DNA of 64,000 nt from Aphrocallistes beatrix (Eukaryota; Porifera; Hexactinellida; Sceptrulophora; Aphrocallistidae). The translations under genes and the position numbers were made by a program. Each line of letters begins with the position of its first letter. Positions within the stretch are counted from its first letter, which is position 1. The stretch is taken from positions 3,782,001 to 3,846,000 of the forward strand of contig OY725490.1 in assembly GCA_963281255.1 (NCBI GenBank), in the 5' to 3' direction. Below the pieces are notes generated by a model. That model was not told the DNA's origin. It saw only the letters and a list, made by a program, of their open reading frames with translations, and did no database searches. This document shows, in pieces, positions 46,401 to 57,768 of this stretch.

Positions 46401-47691
46401 TGAGTCCAGGTGCCCAGTGTCCGCCAGCCGCGCTGCGCAAGCAAGCGAAGCGCGCTTGTATATATATATACACAAACATGAATCGAGTTTTAAAGTAAGG
46501 ATGTACCATGTTTTTGTTTACAGAAGATCTAAAAAGTGAACTCCATATCCGGTTCGTTATCCGTGTTCATACTAACAAGAGCCACTGTATGCAAGTGAAT
46601 CATAATAAAATGATCAAAACCAACAATTGAGATTTGTAATTAACTACATGTATCGTGGAGGATTTATAATTACCATGCCCTATGCCCTATGCCCTAAGGC
46701 AAAAGTTATAATCTTCTTCATGTTCATATTTAATTAATCAAACGCATTCAGTCAGTTATGTTTATGTAAATTCCACTGGTTTAAATGATGTTTGTTTGCA
46801 TTCAGGGATTTTATACAAACTCAGCTATAAAAGCATTATGATGTTAAGTATTTGATACTAGTGAGGGAGCTCACTCGAATAAATTAACCCATTTAATGTT
46901 CTTGCTAGGTAATGGGATGTCCTGATCCCCAGCTTGTCATCCCTGAGGAGCTTACATGGAGTTTGTCCCCAGCCAGCAAGAGAGATATCTCTATGGCCAA
47001 TGAAGAACTAGACTTACTGGTGGCGGATACTGACTTGCAGTCCTTCAACTTCAGAGAATATGGGAAGGAAATTCCGAAGAGTTACCGCATGAGTCCGGAC
47101 AGCTATTTCCAAGTGGCGTTACAACTAGCTTACCACAAGCTGCACTCCCGCATCCCCGCTACCTATGAGAGTGGTTCTACGCGCAAGTTTTTCCAGGGCA
47201 GGACCGAGACTATCCGATCTGCCACCACTGCCTCCACTGAGTTTGTGCGAGCTATGTCTGAGAAGCAACTCTCCAACGAGAAGAGGGCGCACCTCCTGCG
47301 CCAAGCTGTGGAATCTCACCGCAACTACACCATAGCGGCTGTGAACGGACAAGGGGTGGACAGACACCTGTTGGGACTGAAGCTGATATCGAAGGAAAAG
47401 GGTATCCTCCTCCCTGAAATATTTACTGACCCCGCCTACACACACAGTCTACACATCACCCTCTCCACCAGTCAGGTACCTTCTATCCACAAGCTCGCCC
47501 TCTCATTCGGTGCTGTGGTTCCGGACGGATATGGGGTGTGTTACAGCCCTAGAGAAAATGAATTCCGTGTATGCATCAGTTCATTCAAGAGCTGCCCCAC
47601 TACCTCCACAACCGGTTTTATTCGCTGCTTAGAAGACGCCCTAATGGAAATGCAGCACACCATGTACCTGGGACAACCAGCCAAACTCTAG
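43491..47691 (+). CDS. CRAT: Carnitine O-acetyltransferase
   Basis: Three exons, all phase 0: 43491-44303, 44509-44925, 46909-47691 (670 residues; human 626). It swaps acetyl groups between CoA and carnitine. Family landmarks: PPLDQTLDKYLQ, DSWLQQWWLECAYLGFRLPV, GRFFKVPVFS, NRWFDSGVQLLIGKDGYYG, catalytic His about residue 386 in YEHSNADAPP, RTETIRSAT, the STS motif about 596-598 in LSTSQVP, and PDGYGVCYSP. The C-terminus is AKL, a peroxisomal PTS1 signal as in vertebrate CRAT. Residues 1-33 (MAFSRTTFLSTRTYKLLTKS) have Arg, Lys, Ser and Thr and no acidic residue, as in a mitochondrial leader. A second in-frame ATG near residue 34 (MTLSPNHP) could give a leaderless form. YEHS has N-A-D where most relatives have A-E-G-like residues. 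Intron 2 holds a hAT-like MITE and a Helitron-like dimer. The coding exons are more GC-rich than their surroundings. Confidence 0.96.
44980..45518. mobile_element. hAT-like MITE in CRAT intron 2
   Basis: CAGGGTTGGCAGGTTTTGTCC at left and GGTTTTGTCCTTGGGTTTG at right. Inner repeats are GGTAAAAACC and TTTTGACCAG. TTGAATT flanks both sides, so the target duplication is 7-8 bp. Confidence 0.65.
45840..46498. mobile_element. Head-to-head dimer of the Helitron-like family
   Basis: 45840-46025 is a reversed unit (GATTAATTATATTATAGATA to CTGGCAGTTTCTTCAATG) that meets, at TAACGAATTGATTG, a forward unit running to GAAGCGCGCTTGTATATATA and ending TTTAAAGTAAGGAT. The two halves pair over about 180 bp. 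The left neighbour is a GC-rich piece (GGGGCGGCATACCCGGTTCGG) at 45775-45840. Confidence 0.65.
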
Positions 47692-47906
47692 TTCCTTATG
47701 CCATATTTTGAGCTTATTTTCTTATTTAAGTTGAGAACTAAACCTTCAACCGACCAACACACAACTTATTCTACATTATTTATGTGTTAATGATAAAACA
47801 TAAATTGTACTGATGAGATTCCGTTATCAACTGCTCTTATGGCTTTTTCTTTGTAAATTTTTATTGTTATAGGAATTTTTTGTTTATTTTGGTATTTAGC
47901 CCCCAG

Positions 47907-47912
47907 AATAAA
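47907..47912 (+). terminator. AATAAA polyadenylation signal of CRAT
   Basis: The first AATAAA after the CRAT stop, about 215 bases downstream, in CCCAGAATAAAAGC. Polyadenylation here is an inference from position. Confidence 0.55.
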
Positions 47913-50270
47913 AGCTAATTATAACCTCCTTCCTTTAAGTCCCCTTTTGGAAAGTATTTGTGGATTTTGGTTTGTATTGGACATTTGTAATGTGAAGTTG
48001 TCAGAAACTCTGGCTAAAATTACAAAGCCATATAGGCGAATAAAAATACGATTTGACTTCGAAAAATGCAAACAAAAGGTTTTACAGCATTTTCCTTACC
48101 TACTAGGTGTTTTACACGACAGAAAAAAGTCTACCAAAATCTGACCACAGGAAGTGGGTTAAACAGGGGGCAGTTCCAAAGTGACCGGCGGCTCCCTGAA
48201 AATCAGGAAGACGACTGTAACTTCCTTATTATTAAGTGTAGAACAATAATTTTTGTCTTTAAGGGATTTAGTGAAAGGAATTCATTGATGCCAACAAGAT
48301 TCCAATCTGACTCCAAAAATCGCCGGAAACTATAGTTTGGTAAAAAACTGTATCTCTCGATTTGAGTTAGGCTGCTATTCTATCTTTATAGAAGTCGCTG
48401 AGATACGAAAGTAAGGTTAAATACATCCAAATTGGGACTACATCAACTCACATTAATTTTCATGTCTAAGCCAAAGTCTATTGGAAATGTTGTAATAGGA
48501 AATGAACGCAAATTTGACGAGGCAATTAATTGCAAAATGAATGAATAAATGACACAGAAAACTACTATACTGCTACTACCAGAGGATCAACTAATCATCT
48601 ACTAGCTACAGTAATTGTGAATCCTAACATCCTCCCATCTTCTCTCTGAAATTTGGACTTGGCTTCATTGACATTCGAACTTGACTTCATAATTGGATCA
48701 CTCTGAACGTCACTATCTAAGACAACAATATATTATAAAATTAAATAAGAACAAAAATAAATAAGAACAAAATCTATTTTTAAATTTCTTCAATTTAGGC
48801 TATTGTTAATTGCAAACATGTTTCAGCTCCACCGCTCGTATCAACATTCAGCTACTGCATATATTGTCACTATTGCGATTAGCATCTTATTGTATATTTC
48901 AGGTGAGAGACTATATTAATATTGATTGAACTATACAGTCAAACCTGTCTATAACGGCCACTTAAGGGACTGGTCAAAAGTGGCTGTTATAGATAGGTAG
49001 GGGGCCAAAATATACAGTGTCAGGTTGTAACGATGCGATGCAGTGGCAATCTATAAATGCACTAGATATCACTGATGTGCGTTACTGATGCTAGAAACTA
49101 AATCATCGTTCGGAATAGGGATCGTAATAAACGCATGTATGTACTACTAGTTCTAAACATTGCCCATTTTTGAAGCTGAAACAAGTTTTCCATTAACAGT
49201 GACGTTTAGCTTTCAATCGCTCTTGAACTTAATAAAGAGTTGTAATTCGATTTGCCGGATATCAGATATAGAATTGGCAGAAATAGAAATATTTTGTTCA
49301 TTCGCCAAAGCATTTGCGGTTAGAAAACAATTAATTTAAGATAGAGGTTAACCCGAAATATTGATATTCCTCTCTCTCAAAATGGAGAGAATGAATGTGT
49401 TAAGATTATCGGGACACCGACAATTCGTGACATTTCAATTGATACAATAATTTCTCTTTAATTGCTTTCACATTGGTGAATTTGATACATGAAACTTGAT
49501 AATTTCTCCATAATTGTCGGCTCCTATTTGTCCATATATACTGATCCTTATTTACAAAATAATTATATTTCCTAAAACATAGTTTGTATATTAGAATTCG
49601 TACTGTCTAATTCTTTAATGAAGTGAACTGAGTTTCGATTGCCTTGTGGTCAAATATCTTAGATTCTTCCGAACTTGTTTGAACGAAGTTAGATTGGAGG
49701 AGTGGGAATATAAGAATCACATTCCAAGTACACTGCGGTTTTTTGATCACTGTAGAATAGATTTGTGTGGTAATTACTCGTAATGGAATGCGCATTCCAT
49801 TTGCACCTCAATTTACATCCTGATGCACGTGATTGAGTTACAAAACCTCAAATTCACATCGTACAGGATAAACCATGATCTAACCAAACGAATTTACAGT
49901 ATTTATTGGAGAATGCAGTCACTTCTGAGTATTTTAGTTAGATTTATTTAGATAGTTATTAGATAGTTCTAGTTATTAGGTAAGTAGGTAGGGTGGTACA
50001 GATAATTACTACTTTATTGAGAGGTATTTGAAGAATTTAATTAGGTAAGTAATTTGTGCATATTAAATAATTTAATATACTACGTATATAACTCTATAAA
50101 CACAATGGACCATCATCAATTAAAGGGAATCTAAATGATCTAAATCCCTTACTTTTGGTGCAGTCCCTATAGGGAGATTAGGGAGACCCTCATGATATGG
50201 ACGGTGTTCCAAGATCTCAATGACTATTATAAGTTATTCACCATAGAGAATCCAAATTCCGGATTTTTTA
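47913..50270. other. Stretch without recognised gene
   Basis: About 2.3 kb of AT-rich DNA. The frame at 47947-48144 and its neighbour at 48066 have no motif. A truncated pogo-like end (CAGTCAAACCTGTCTATAACG) lies at 48941-49015. 49920-50050 is low-complexity (GTTATTAGATAGTTCTAG). Nothing else is supported. Confidence 0.55.
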
Positions 50271-50279
50271 TCTATGCAC

Positions 50280-50700
50280 TAGGGTGCGACCCGTGCGGGC
50301 TTTATTGTAAATCACGGGCTGCGGGACTTTTTTCCACGGGCCGCGGGCCCAAAACGGGCCGAAAACAGTCAGAAAGAACAATTTAATGGTAATGAAATTT
50401 AATGGGCAAAACTTTGATAATCTCGTTCGGAACGAGATTATCAAAGTTTTGCCCATTAAATTTCACATATATTATATATATAAATTGTGCATACAATTTC
50501 CCGCATTTTATAACGCGGGAATTATATGAATTCTCAATTCTTAGAGAATACATTCACGAATTCAGTCAACGGTGTCATAAAATAAACAAATTTCGTAAAT
50601 AACTGGCTGGGGGAGATAAATAAGCGGGCTACGGGCTTTATCCGGGCCTGCAGCAGCCTAAAACGACAAATATACAGGCCCTGGCAGGTCTACCGGCAGG
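50280..50700. repeat. hAT-like GC-rich MITE with a perfect hairpin
   Basis: GGGTGCGACCCGTGCGGGC, GGGCCGCGGGCCCAAAACGG and later GCGGGCTACGGGCTTTATC resemble the MITE at 18169-18508. At 50397-50465, AAATTTAATGGGCAAAACTT and its neighbours form a perfect hairpin of about 34-bp arms meeting at CTCGTTCGGAACGAG. Confidence 0.55.
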
Positions 50701-50834
50701 CATTTGGCTACGCCCCACAGCCTACGTAACTATAGCCTTTTCTAGGTATTTAACCATGGATTACCTCAGGTCTTAAGTGCAAAATACAAATTGTATAGCA
50801 TATCTATATTTTGCTGAAATTTAATTGAGTGTAA

Positions 50835-50862
50835 TCCTTACTATTAAAACTCGATTATTGTG

Positions 50863-50917
<55 letters not shown>

Positions 50918-51411
50918 GTAACGAATTGATTGAAGAAACTGCCGGTCATAGAAAGCTTATTTTTGGCATGTGGGAGTATTTTGGCTATGGCTCCAGTAAG
51001 TTCTGAGCTCAGAGCAAAATGTCGACTCATCATGGAATTATGACGTCATTGTCACATTTTTAAAAGTTAAGCAACACAGTTATTCGGGCATAACTCAGCC
51101 ATTATAGGAGATAGAAGGCTGAAATTTTAATAGAATCTGTATACTAACATGTCTCACATATGATGCGACTATCATAAAAAAATGATGACTCATCACTTTG
51201 TTATGACGTCATCATTACGCATCAAAAATTTTTAAATTCACAAATTTGGTGATTTTTCGAGTGATATCGATTAGCACAGTAGAACAGACATATTTAGAGA
51301 TGTTATCTCCCTTATAGTTAACCAATGTGACTCCAGGCGACCGAAGGGAGCCTCCGGTGGATACGAAGTGTCCGCCAGCCGCGCAGCGCAAGCAAGCGCG
51401 AAGCGCGCTTG
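50835..51411 (+). mobile_element. Helitron-like non-autonomous copy
   Basis: TCCTTACTATTAAAACTCG, a TA microsatellite of about 50 bases (50864-50914), CTGTAACGAATTGATTGAAG, the standard body, the two hairpins, and AAGCGCGCTTG before T. A flanks the TC start and T flanks the CTTG end, as expected of an A/T Helitron target. Confidence 0.82.
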
Positions 51412-51596
51412 TGAATATTAATACAAAAGAGGTGGAAAATTGTGATAGTTCTCTCTCTTACTACAAACTAAACATGTATACGAATAGTACTTCATATTAA
51501 TTATGACCAAATCTCCCGTGGTTATGTTGGATGTTTTCTTGCTTTAGCATACTTCTTAGCCCCGATTGGGTGCACACTAGGTTTTCTAGTGCAATT

Positions 51597-51915
51597 TCAC
51601 TCATCTTGCCTCTTCTTTACCGCTGTTTCGAGATACTGACTGGATGACCCTGTAACCTTTGTTGGAGTATTACCAGTGCTAATGAGCATATCGATTGATG
51701 ATCTCGGCTGACGGCCAAACGCCAACATGTGTGGAGATAGTATTTCACTCGACGTGTTGTCCAGATTATTGCAGTAGAAAGTAATTTCTTGCAACAACGA
51801 TGGCCAGGAACCCTTTTCTAGGTGGCGTTCGAGCATCAAGCAACGTATCACTTGGTTGACGAAGTCGACATGTCTTTCGGTCATTCCATCGGACTCCGGG
51901 TGTTACGGTGTGGTG
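51597..51915 (-). mobile_element. Fossil integrase fragment of a Ty3/gypsy-type retroelement
   Basis: A minus-strand frame reads ESDGMTERHVDFVNQ, then WPSLLQEITFYCNN and SPHMLAFGRQPR. This matches the end of the catalytic core of retroelement integrases (typically SDGQTER...). Only this piece of about 300 bp is recognisable; no LTRs or other parts are seen nearby. It is a broken old remnant. Confidence 0.7.
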
Positions 51916-52279
51916 TGACGTTTAGTAATCGGCTAATCGCTAATTTTAAAATAACCCATAAGTGTTAAAAATAATGTGTAATAAGTAACAAAATTCTTTT
52001 TTGTAAATCTGTTTTCAATTTTCTTCTTTTAATTTGCCAACTCTACTAAGTATAAACTCTGAAATGGTACAACTATAGTAATGCACACCTTAAGGATTTC
52101 TTTAAGTTGGCGTAAAATGGTTGTTGTATTATTATAGAACTCGCTGAATGATGAAGATAGAACCAAAGATCACCAAAATCGGGCAAAAATTGACAAAGTT
52201 ACATTGATTTTTCCGTTTTAAGCCAAACTCTATGGGAAAATGTTGAAACTGAGAATGAAGCCAATTAAGCACCAATTAC

Positions 52280-53165
52280 TGACATTTGGTTACACTAAAA
52301 TCCGTTACACGACATTTGGTTACAGACAATTCGTTACAAGACAATTCGCTACTAATTTGATTGGCCAATTCGTAAGTAGATAAGGAATTGCTCCCCTTTA
52401 GCAGTCTGTTGATAGTCCGGAGGGAAGATGAGCTCCTCCAGGCTAAGAGGTTGTACTGGTGCTGCAAGTTCTCGCTCTCTTTGACGCTGAATAGTACGCT
52501 TGAGACTGGTTAACTTTGGTAACTTAACAGAAACTCCCTCAGACACAGTGATGAGACTATTCCCTAAGATGTGATGCGAACTATCCTGCGTTTCACTCGC
52601 TTTCCTCTTCAAACCTAGTTTTACTTCATGACAAGTAACCACCTGTGTATCTGGTTCATGGAGATGTTCATTGGTACGCTTAACAATCCATATTCCCTTC
52701 GTATGAATTCTAGCTTTGCAGACTCCTCTTCTCTCGCATTGCCAATGAATAACTTCTCCCACTCTCCTCTGTTGTCCAAAAATAAATCCTCCTTCTATCA
52801 TCTTAGAGCCCCCTCTTGATGATTCGATCAGTCTAAATGACTGGTGATTTCCTGAATTTGTAGCTGTTGCCATTTTTGATGCGAAGTAAGAAGAAATGAA
52901 AATGAACTTAATTCAAACGTTCACTATTTATTTTGTAGATGAACTAGTGTAGGAAAACCTTAAATTTCAACACAGGTGACATAAAATAATTACACACAAA
53001 TTTTCTATGATTTTAAACAATAACTTTGAAGTGTTTAGAATTGGCCAATCAAATTAGTAGCGAAATGTCGTGTAACGTAATGTCACAGTAGCGAATTGTC
53101 ATGTAACGAATTGTCTGTAACCAAATGTCGTGTAACGGATTGTCGTGTAACCAAATGTCGGTATC
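52280..53165 (-). mobile_element. Short MULE-type element with FLYWCH gene piece
   Basis: The ends carry inverted clusters of GACATTTGGTTACA, CGACAATTCGTTAC and TAGTAGCGAA. Both inner arms end at GAATTGGCCAATCAAATTAG. It sits inside the left palindrome arm and CCAATTAC occurs on both sides, an 8-9 bp target duplication, the size MULEs make. The uninterrupted right palindrome arm (AGTAATTGGTGCTTAATTG, near 53640) shows the empty site. The DDE part of a transposase is missing, so it is non-autonomous. Confidence 0.8.
52352..52873 (-). CDS. FLYWCH zinc-finger protein, N-terminal piece of a MULE-type transposase
   Basis: 173 codons from ATG 52873. Residues about 25-75 form a FLYWCH domain: GGFIFGQQRRVGEVIHWQCE, then GVCKARI, IWIVKRTNEHLHEP, giving the C..C..H.H zinc set (WQC, VCKA, EHLH). 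After a linker (GLKRKASETQDSS), residues about 115-165 (KLPKLTSLKRTIQRQRERE, LSLEELIFPPDYQQT) match the segment that links FLYWCH to the DDE core in many animal MULE proteins. The frame then ends inside the terminal repeat. It is either a shortened gene or a DNA-binding-only product; such pieces can act as repressors of the parent element, which is inference. An upstream A/T-rich leader is present, and no intron is seen. Confidence 0.8.
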   Translation of the reverse strand: MATATNSGNHQSFRLIESSRGGSKMIEGGFIFGQQRRVGEVIHWQCERRGVCKARIHTKGIWIVKRTNEHLHEPDTQVVTCHEVKLGLKRKASETQDSSHHILGNSLITVSEGVSVKLPKLTSLKRTIQRQRERELAAPVQPLSLEELIFPPDYQQTAKGEQFLIYLRIGQSN

Positions 53166-53897
53166 CCAATTACTATGTTATGTAGGTTCGATGTTATCTG
53201 CATACTATACTCACATGTTTTGCTTCTCTTTGTAGTAATGATGCAACCTAATACGTATCTTTGGTTTTTGTATTGAATCAATTATACTCGTACAACATTG
53301 CATGTCAATCATTCTGAATAATTATAGTGACATCGCTGTTTTCTTCAAGGTAGATACTTGCACTGAGAGGCTGATAGCAGCCCAGGTTGCTGGGGTGTTT
53401 ATATTAAGTAACCGAGTTTGCTGGTTAGCAAACCGTAATTAATTAATAACTACTACAAGTATCTACCTTGAAGAAAACAGCGATGTTACTATAATTATCC
53501 AGAATGATTGACATGCAATGTGTTGTATAATTGATTCAATACAAAAAACAAAGATACGTATCAGGTTGCATCATCACTACAAAGAGAAGCAAAACTTGTG
53601 AGTATAGTATGCAGATAACATCGAACCTACATAACATAGTAATTGGTGCTTAATTGACTTCATTCTCATTTTCAACATTTTCCCATAGAGTTTGGCTTAA
53701 AACGGAAAAATCAATGTAACTTTGTCAATTTTTGCCCGATTTTGGTGATCTTTGGTTCTATCTTCATCATTCAGCGAGTTCTATAATAATACAACAACCA
53801 TTTTACGCCAACTTAAAGAAATCCTTAAGGTGTGCATTACTATAGTTGTACCGCATGGCTTTGATCTCTCCACAGAGATGGCCTTGATGAACTCAAA

Positions 53898-56636
53898 GCT
53901 GTTTATGTATGTTCCAAGCATTTCAAAAATGGAGACATTGAATATACACACAAAATACCCAATGGTGACTATCGGGAAATCCCGCGAAAGTGAAAAAAGC
54001 TAAAAGAAGGTGCAGTACCATCTATTCTACCAGGATGTCCATCTTACTATTCATCACACTCAGGAACTAAACGCTCTCGTCTATCCCTCGAGTCTAAAGA
54101 TGATGAACTCCTCTCTCAAGCAATGAGTCTCAGCATAATATCAAATGCTGAGGAGAATAAGAAGTTTCTGATCTACACTTTCCAAGACCTGCAAGATAAG
54201 TTACCACTTCTTTCTATTTATGAAACATGGTCATTCTGGTATCCGAATCCAAGTACATTAGTGTTTATGCGCCCGAAGCTAGATACTAGCAATATTTCCA
54301 TTGATGTTTACTTATCAGTAGAATTTGATTTGTCTGTCAAAGCATATCGCAAAGGTGAAATCTTTCCAATATCTCAAATATATCTTAGTGACACTCGCCA
54401 ACTAGAAAAGCTATTAAAAGAAATTTCTATTTCACCTCTTAGCACTACAGAAACGAAAAATAACTCTTCCAATTCTAATTCCAATGATTTTCATATTGCA
54501 TCTGCACAAATTCGCATCCAACAAGTTATCGATAAAGTCCAGGCTAATGTGCCTGAGGACGAATTGCATAATTGTCCAGAAATTTGTAGACTTCAATTTA
54601 TTAACTGCCAACTTGAAAACAGTCTGATACCGAAAAATAGGCGGCGCTATAACATATTGACACAAATTTTGTCACTCAAAACACATTTAATTTCACCTAC
54701 GTGTTATAGATATCTCCAGCGTATGTCCTGCTTATCACTGCCACACTTTAACATTGGAAAAATTGTATTCCTCCTTTGGACTTGAGAATGTCTTTTCTTA
54801 GACAATCAACGAAATCGTTTTCCCCAGAGCAAAAGCATGTGATCATTCAAATGGATGAGATACATGTAAAATCGGATATTTCTTACAAAGGTGGTAAAAT
54901 ATTTGGTTCAAATCTCGATTCTGATGATCGTACGAAAACTGTTTTCGCCATTATGGTGTCCAGTCTATATAAGAAATGGTCTTGTATCGTCCGTCTACTT
55001 CCATGTGCATCTGTATCAGCTGAAAAGTTATTTGACATCATCAAATCATGTATTCGTGATGTTGAGGAATGTGGTCTATTCGTTCATGTCATATCTACTG
55101 GTAACTACCCCCTAAATGTTAAACTTTTCAAATTGTTTTCTACTCTCGGGAAATTGGAAACAAGGGTTCCACATCCTAATGATATACATAGAAGCCTTTT
55201 CTTGACATTTGACTTTGTGCACATTCTTAAAACAATTCGCAATAATTGGTTGAATCAACAATCTGAAAGTAAACTCTTTTCGTATCCTGATTTAAATTGT
55301 ATTTCTATTGATCAATGTACAAATCCTTTGAAAAAACACTTTGCTTCTTTTCGTGACATTCGAATGCTATATAATTCTGAAAAGGATAGCTTGGCAAAAC
55401 TAGCTCCACGTTTGACTTTAAAGTCGTGTTATCCATCCATTCTTGAACATCAAAATGTTAAGTTGGTGCTAAAAGTAATTCATGAATCCACCATTGCTGC
55501 TCTGGCTATTCAAAATGAACAACGCAGTCCAGCATTTAAGTGCCACACATCCGAATTTGTTCAGATTCTTTTATCTCTTTGGAAAATCTTTAATGTCAAT
55601 GTACCGGGTTGCATATTCGATTGAATGATCCATTGTCTAGTCCTTTGACATTTAATAATGAGCGCTTTGTTTTCTTACCCGCACTGTATATTGGTTGGAA
55701 GCTTGGCAATCACTACCTGAGAAAGTTGGGAAACTGAGCAAGCAGACCTTTACAAGCTTAAGACATACATGCCTTGCGTTGCCTGAGATTACAAATTTCC
55801 TAACTGAGAACTGTAGTTATTCTTATCTCTTAACATCTTCCTTACAGACAGACCCGTTAGAACATCTTTTTGGTTTATATCGTATGATGTCAGCGGCAAA
55901 TGATCACATTTCCTATTTTCAGATTTTAGAATTAGAGCATCGTCTTAAAGTATTCAATATCTTAAACTTGTTTTCCAAGCAAACCGTTTCTAGTACAACA
56001 TGTTTACAAGAGTTTATTCAATCCTTCTCTTCAATAGAAAGTACAGATTGTAACATTGAAGTTGATTTAGATCCATTATTGAGTACAATATCAGACCTCT
56101 CTACCATTGAGTATGACATCCAGGTACTTCAGTCCTTAGCATCTATTGCTGGCTATTCAATACCTACATCGTTACTTCAAATGTTCTCAGCTTTGTCTTA
56201 TACAAGTATGTCGGGATATCTTAACTCTCGAAAAAGATCTCTTATTGATGATATGTCTCTGGCTCAATTCAAACTATTAGACCTCTCTGATCATGGATCT
56301 ATAAAATATCCATCTGAGATGGTACTAGAATGTATCGTAATTGTCTGGAAGATTTTCGTTAACATTGAAAATGATGATGAACTCTTGATGCAATTAATTG
56401 AAGGACCATCCAGGAAAATTCTTATTGAATTATCAATACATTATATAATGGCTAGTGAACATTGTGATTTATGGAATAAAGTCTGTTCTTCTTGTGCTGC
56501 AAGTGGCTCTTACATCCTTCAGAAACTTATATTCGTAGCTGTTAACTGTTTTTTAGCAAACAAAATTAAAAATTATAATTCACTTGTAGTTGCCAAGGGT
56601 GTGGAGAAGCGGAAACTGAAAAAATTTAACAAATAG
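53898..56636 (+). pseudogene. THAP/P-element-like transposase, broken into several frames
   Basis: At 53898-53990 VCSKHFKNGDIEYTHKIPNG is the C-terminal half of a THAP zinc domain, followed by LKEGAVPSILPGCPS, the usual continuation. 54123-54785 holds the linker (NAEENKKFLIYTFQDLQDKL). 54776-55624 carries IIQMDEIHVKSDISYKGGKI (catalytic D), then HVISTGNYPLNVKLF and TFDFVHILKTIRNNW, the P-element RNase-H-like core. 55695-56636 carries SLQTDPLEHLFGLYRMMSAA (catalytic E region) and continues to KFNK. Frame changes near 54000-54120, 54780 and 55625-55695 make it inactive as it stands. It belongs to the P superfamily. The right-hand terminal repeat was not found. The left end may be duplicated in the palindrome at 52066-53852. 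Confidence 0.85.
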
Positions 56637-56639
56637 TAT

Positions 56640-57225
56640 TACCGCAATGATGCTTTCTTTGTCTTACATGTGTATAGTATTTCTTTTGTTTTATTTTCTT
56701 TAGATTAGAAGTAGAGCAGATATTCTATCTGGAGAGGGAGGATTATCCAGTGGATTATATAGTAAACAAGTGTACATTATATCATTTTGTGTTTTACTAG
56801 TGTTAGTATTGTATAATTACATGTACTGTACTTCTTGTGTAGAAATATATTATTAATATTAAAATGAAGTGTAATACGTAATGAGTAAATATTCATTTAA
56901 AAGGGTTAGAATACGTTATTACATCTACCATTAGTATTTTAAACCATTGGGTAGGGTATTATTCAATTTGATAGTTCGGACTTTCTCCGCATCCCTGGTC
57001 CAAAATCCTCAAGTTACTGTGAGGCCTTATGTATAGTAGGCTATGCTAATATATATCATACATGCTTATCTAAATTTCGGAGGTGATACACTTTCGATCT
57101 GTCGGACAGAAATTATCATTATTTCCAAATAAAATTAATCATAATCTTTCGAACCTGAAAATTTAATAGCTTTTATTCTTTGAGTCTGCTTCATGCAATA
57201 GTTTTGAAATTTATTGCATGAACCA
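56640..57225. other. Spacer with an end fragment of the palindrome family
   Basis: 56960-57050 (CCGCATCCCTGGTCC, AAGTTACTGTGAGGCCTTATG, AGTAGGCTATG) is the outer end of one arm of the 1-kb palindrome family. The rest shows no recognised feature. Confidence 0.6.
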
Positions 57226-57768
57226 TCCTTACTATTAAAACTCGATTAATGTATATTTATTTATATATATATATATCTGTAACGAATTGATTGAAGAAAC
57301 TGGCGGGCACAGAAAGCTAATTTTTGGCATGTGGGAGTCTTTTGGCTATGGCTCCAGTAAGTTCTGAGCTCAGATCAAAATGTCGACTCATCATGGAATT
57401 ATGACGTCATTGTCACATTTTTAAAAGTTAAGCAACACAGTTATTCGGGCATAACTCAGCTATTATAGGAGATAGAAGGCTGAAATTTTAATAGAATATG
57501 TATACTAACATACCTCACATATGATGTGACTTTCATCAAAAATGATGACTCATCACTTTGTTATGACGTCATCATTACGCATCAAAAATTTTAAAATTGA
57601 CAAATTTGGTGATTTTTCGAGTGATATCGATTAGTACAGTAGGACAGACATATTTAGAGATGCTTTCTCCCTTATAATTAACCAATGTGACCACAGGCGA
57701 CCGAAGGGAGCCTCCGGCGGACACGAAGTGTCCGCCAGCCGCGCAGCGCAAGCAAGCGAACGCGCTTG
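57226..57768 (+). mobile_element. Helitron-like non-autonomous copy
   Basis: TCCTTACTATTAAAACTCG, short TA run, CTGTAACGAATTGATTGAAG, standard body, hairpin GGCGGACACGAAGTGTCCGCC, and end AACGCGCTTG before T. A complete unit of 543 bp. Confidence 0.82.

Larger units (their letters stand above)
52066..53852. repeat. 400-bp-arm palindrome next to the P-like gene
   Basis: The left arm (52066-52279 plus 53166-53360) is the reverse complement of the right arm (53456-53852): GGTACAACTATAGTAATGC pairs with GCATTACTATAGTTGTACC at the outer ends, and AAGGTAGATACTTG pairs with CAAGTATCTACCTT at the centre. The unpaired loop is 53361-53455. The left arm is split by the FLYWCH-MULE piece. The right arm runs straight into the THAP/P-like coding region, so it probably is the 5' part of that transposon duplicated in inverse orientation. 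Confidence 0.8.

Noticed and set aside
47947-48335. Two overlapping frames after CRAT
   Set aside because: Overlapping in different frames, short, no motif; likely chance frames in the downstream region.
51597-51915. A whole retroelement around the integrase piece
   Set aside because: No other retroelement parts or flanking LTRs are recognisable; only the fragment is reported.
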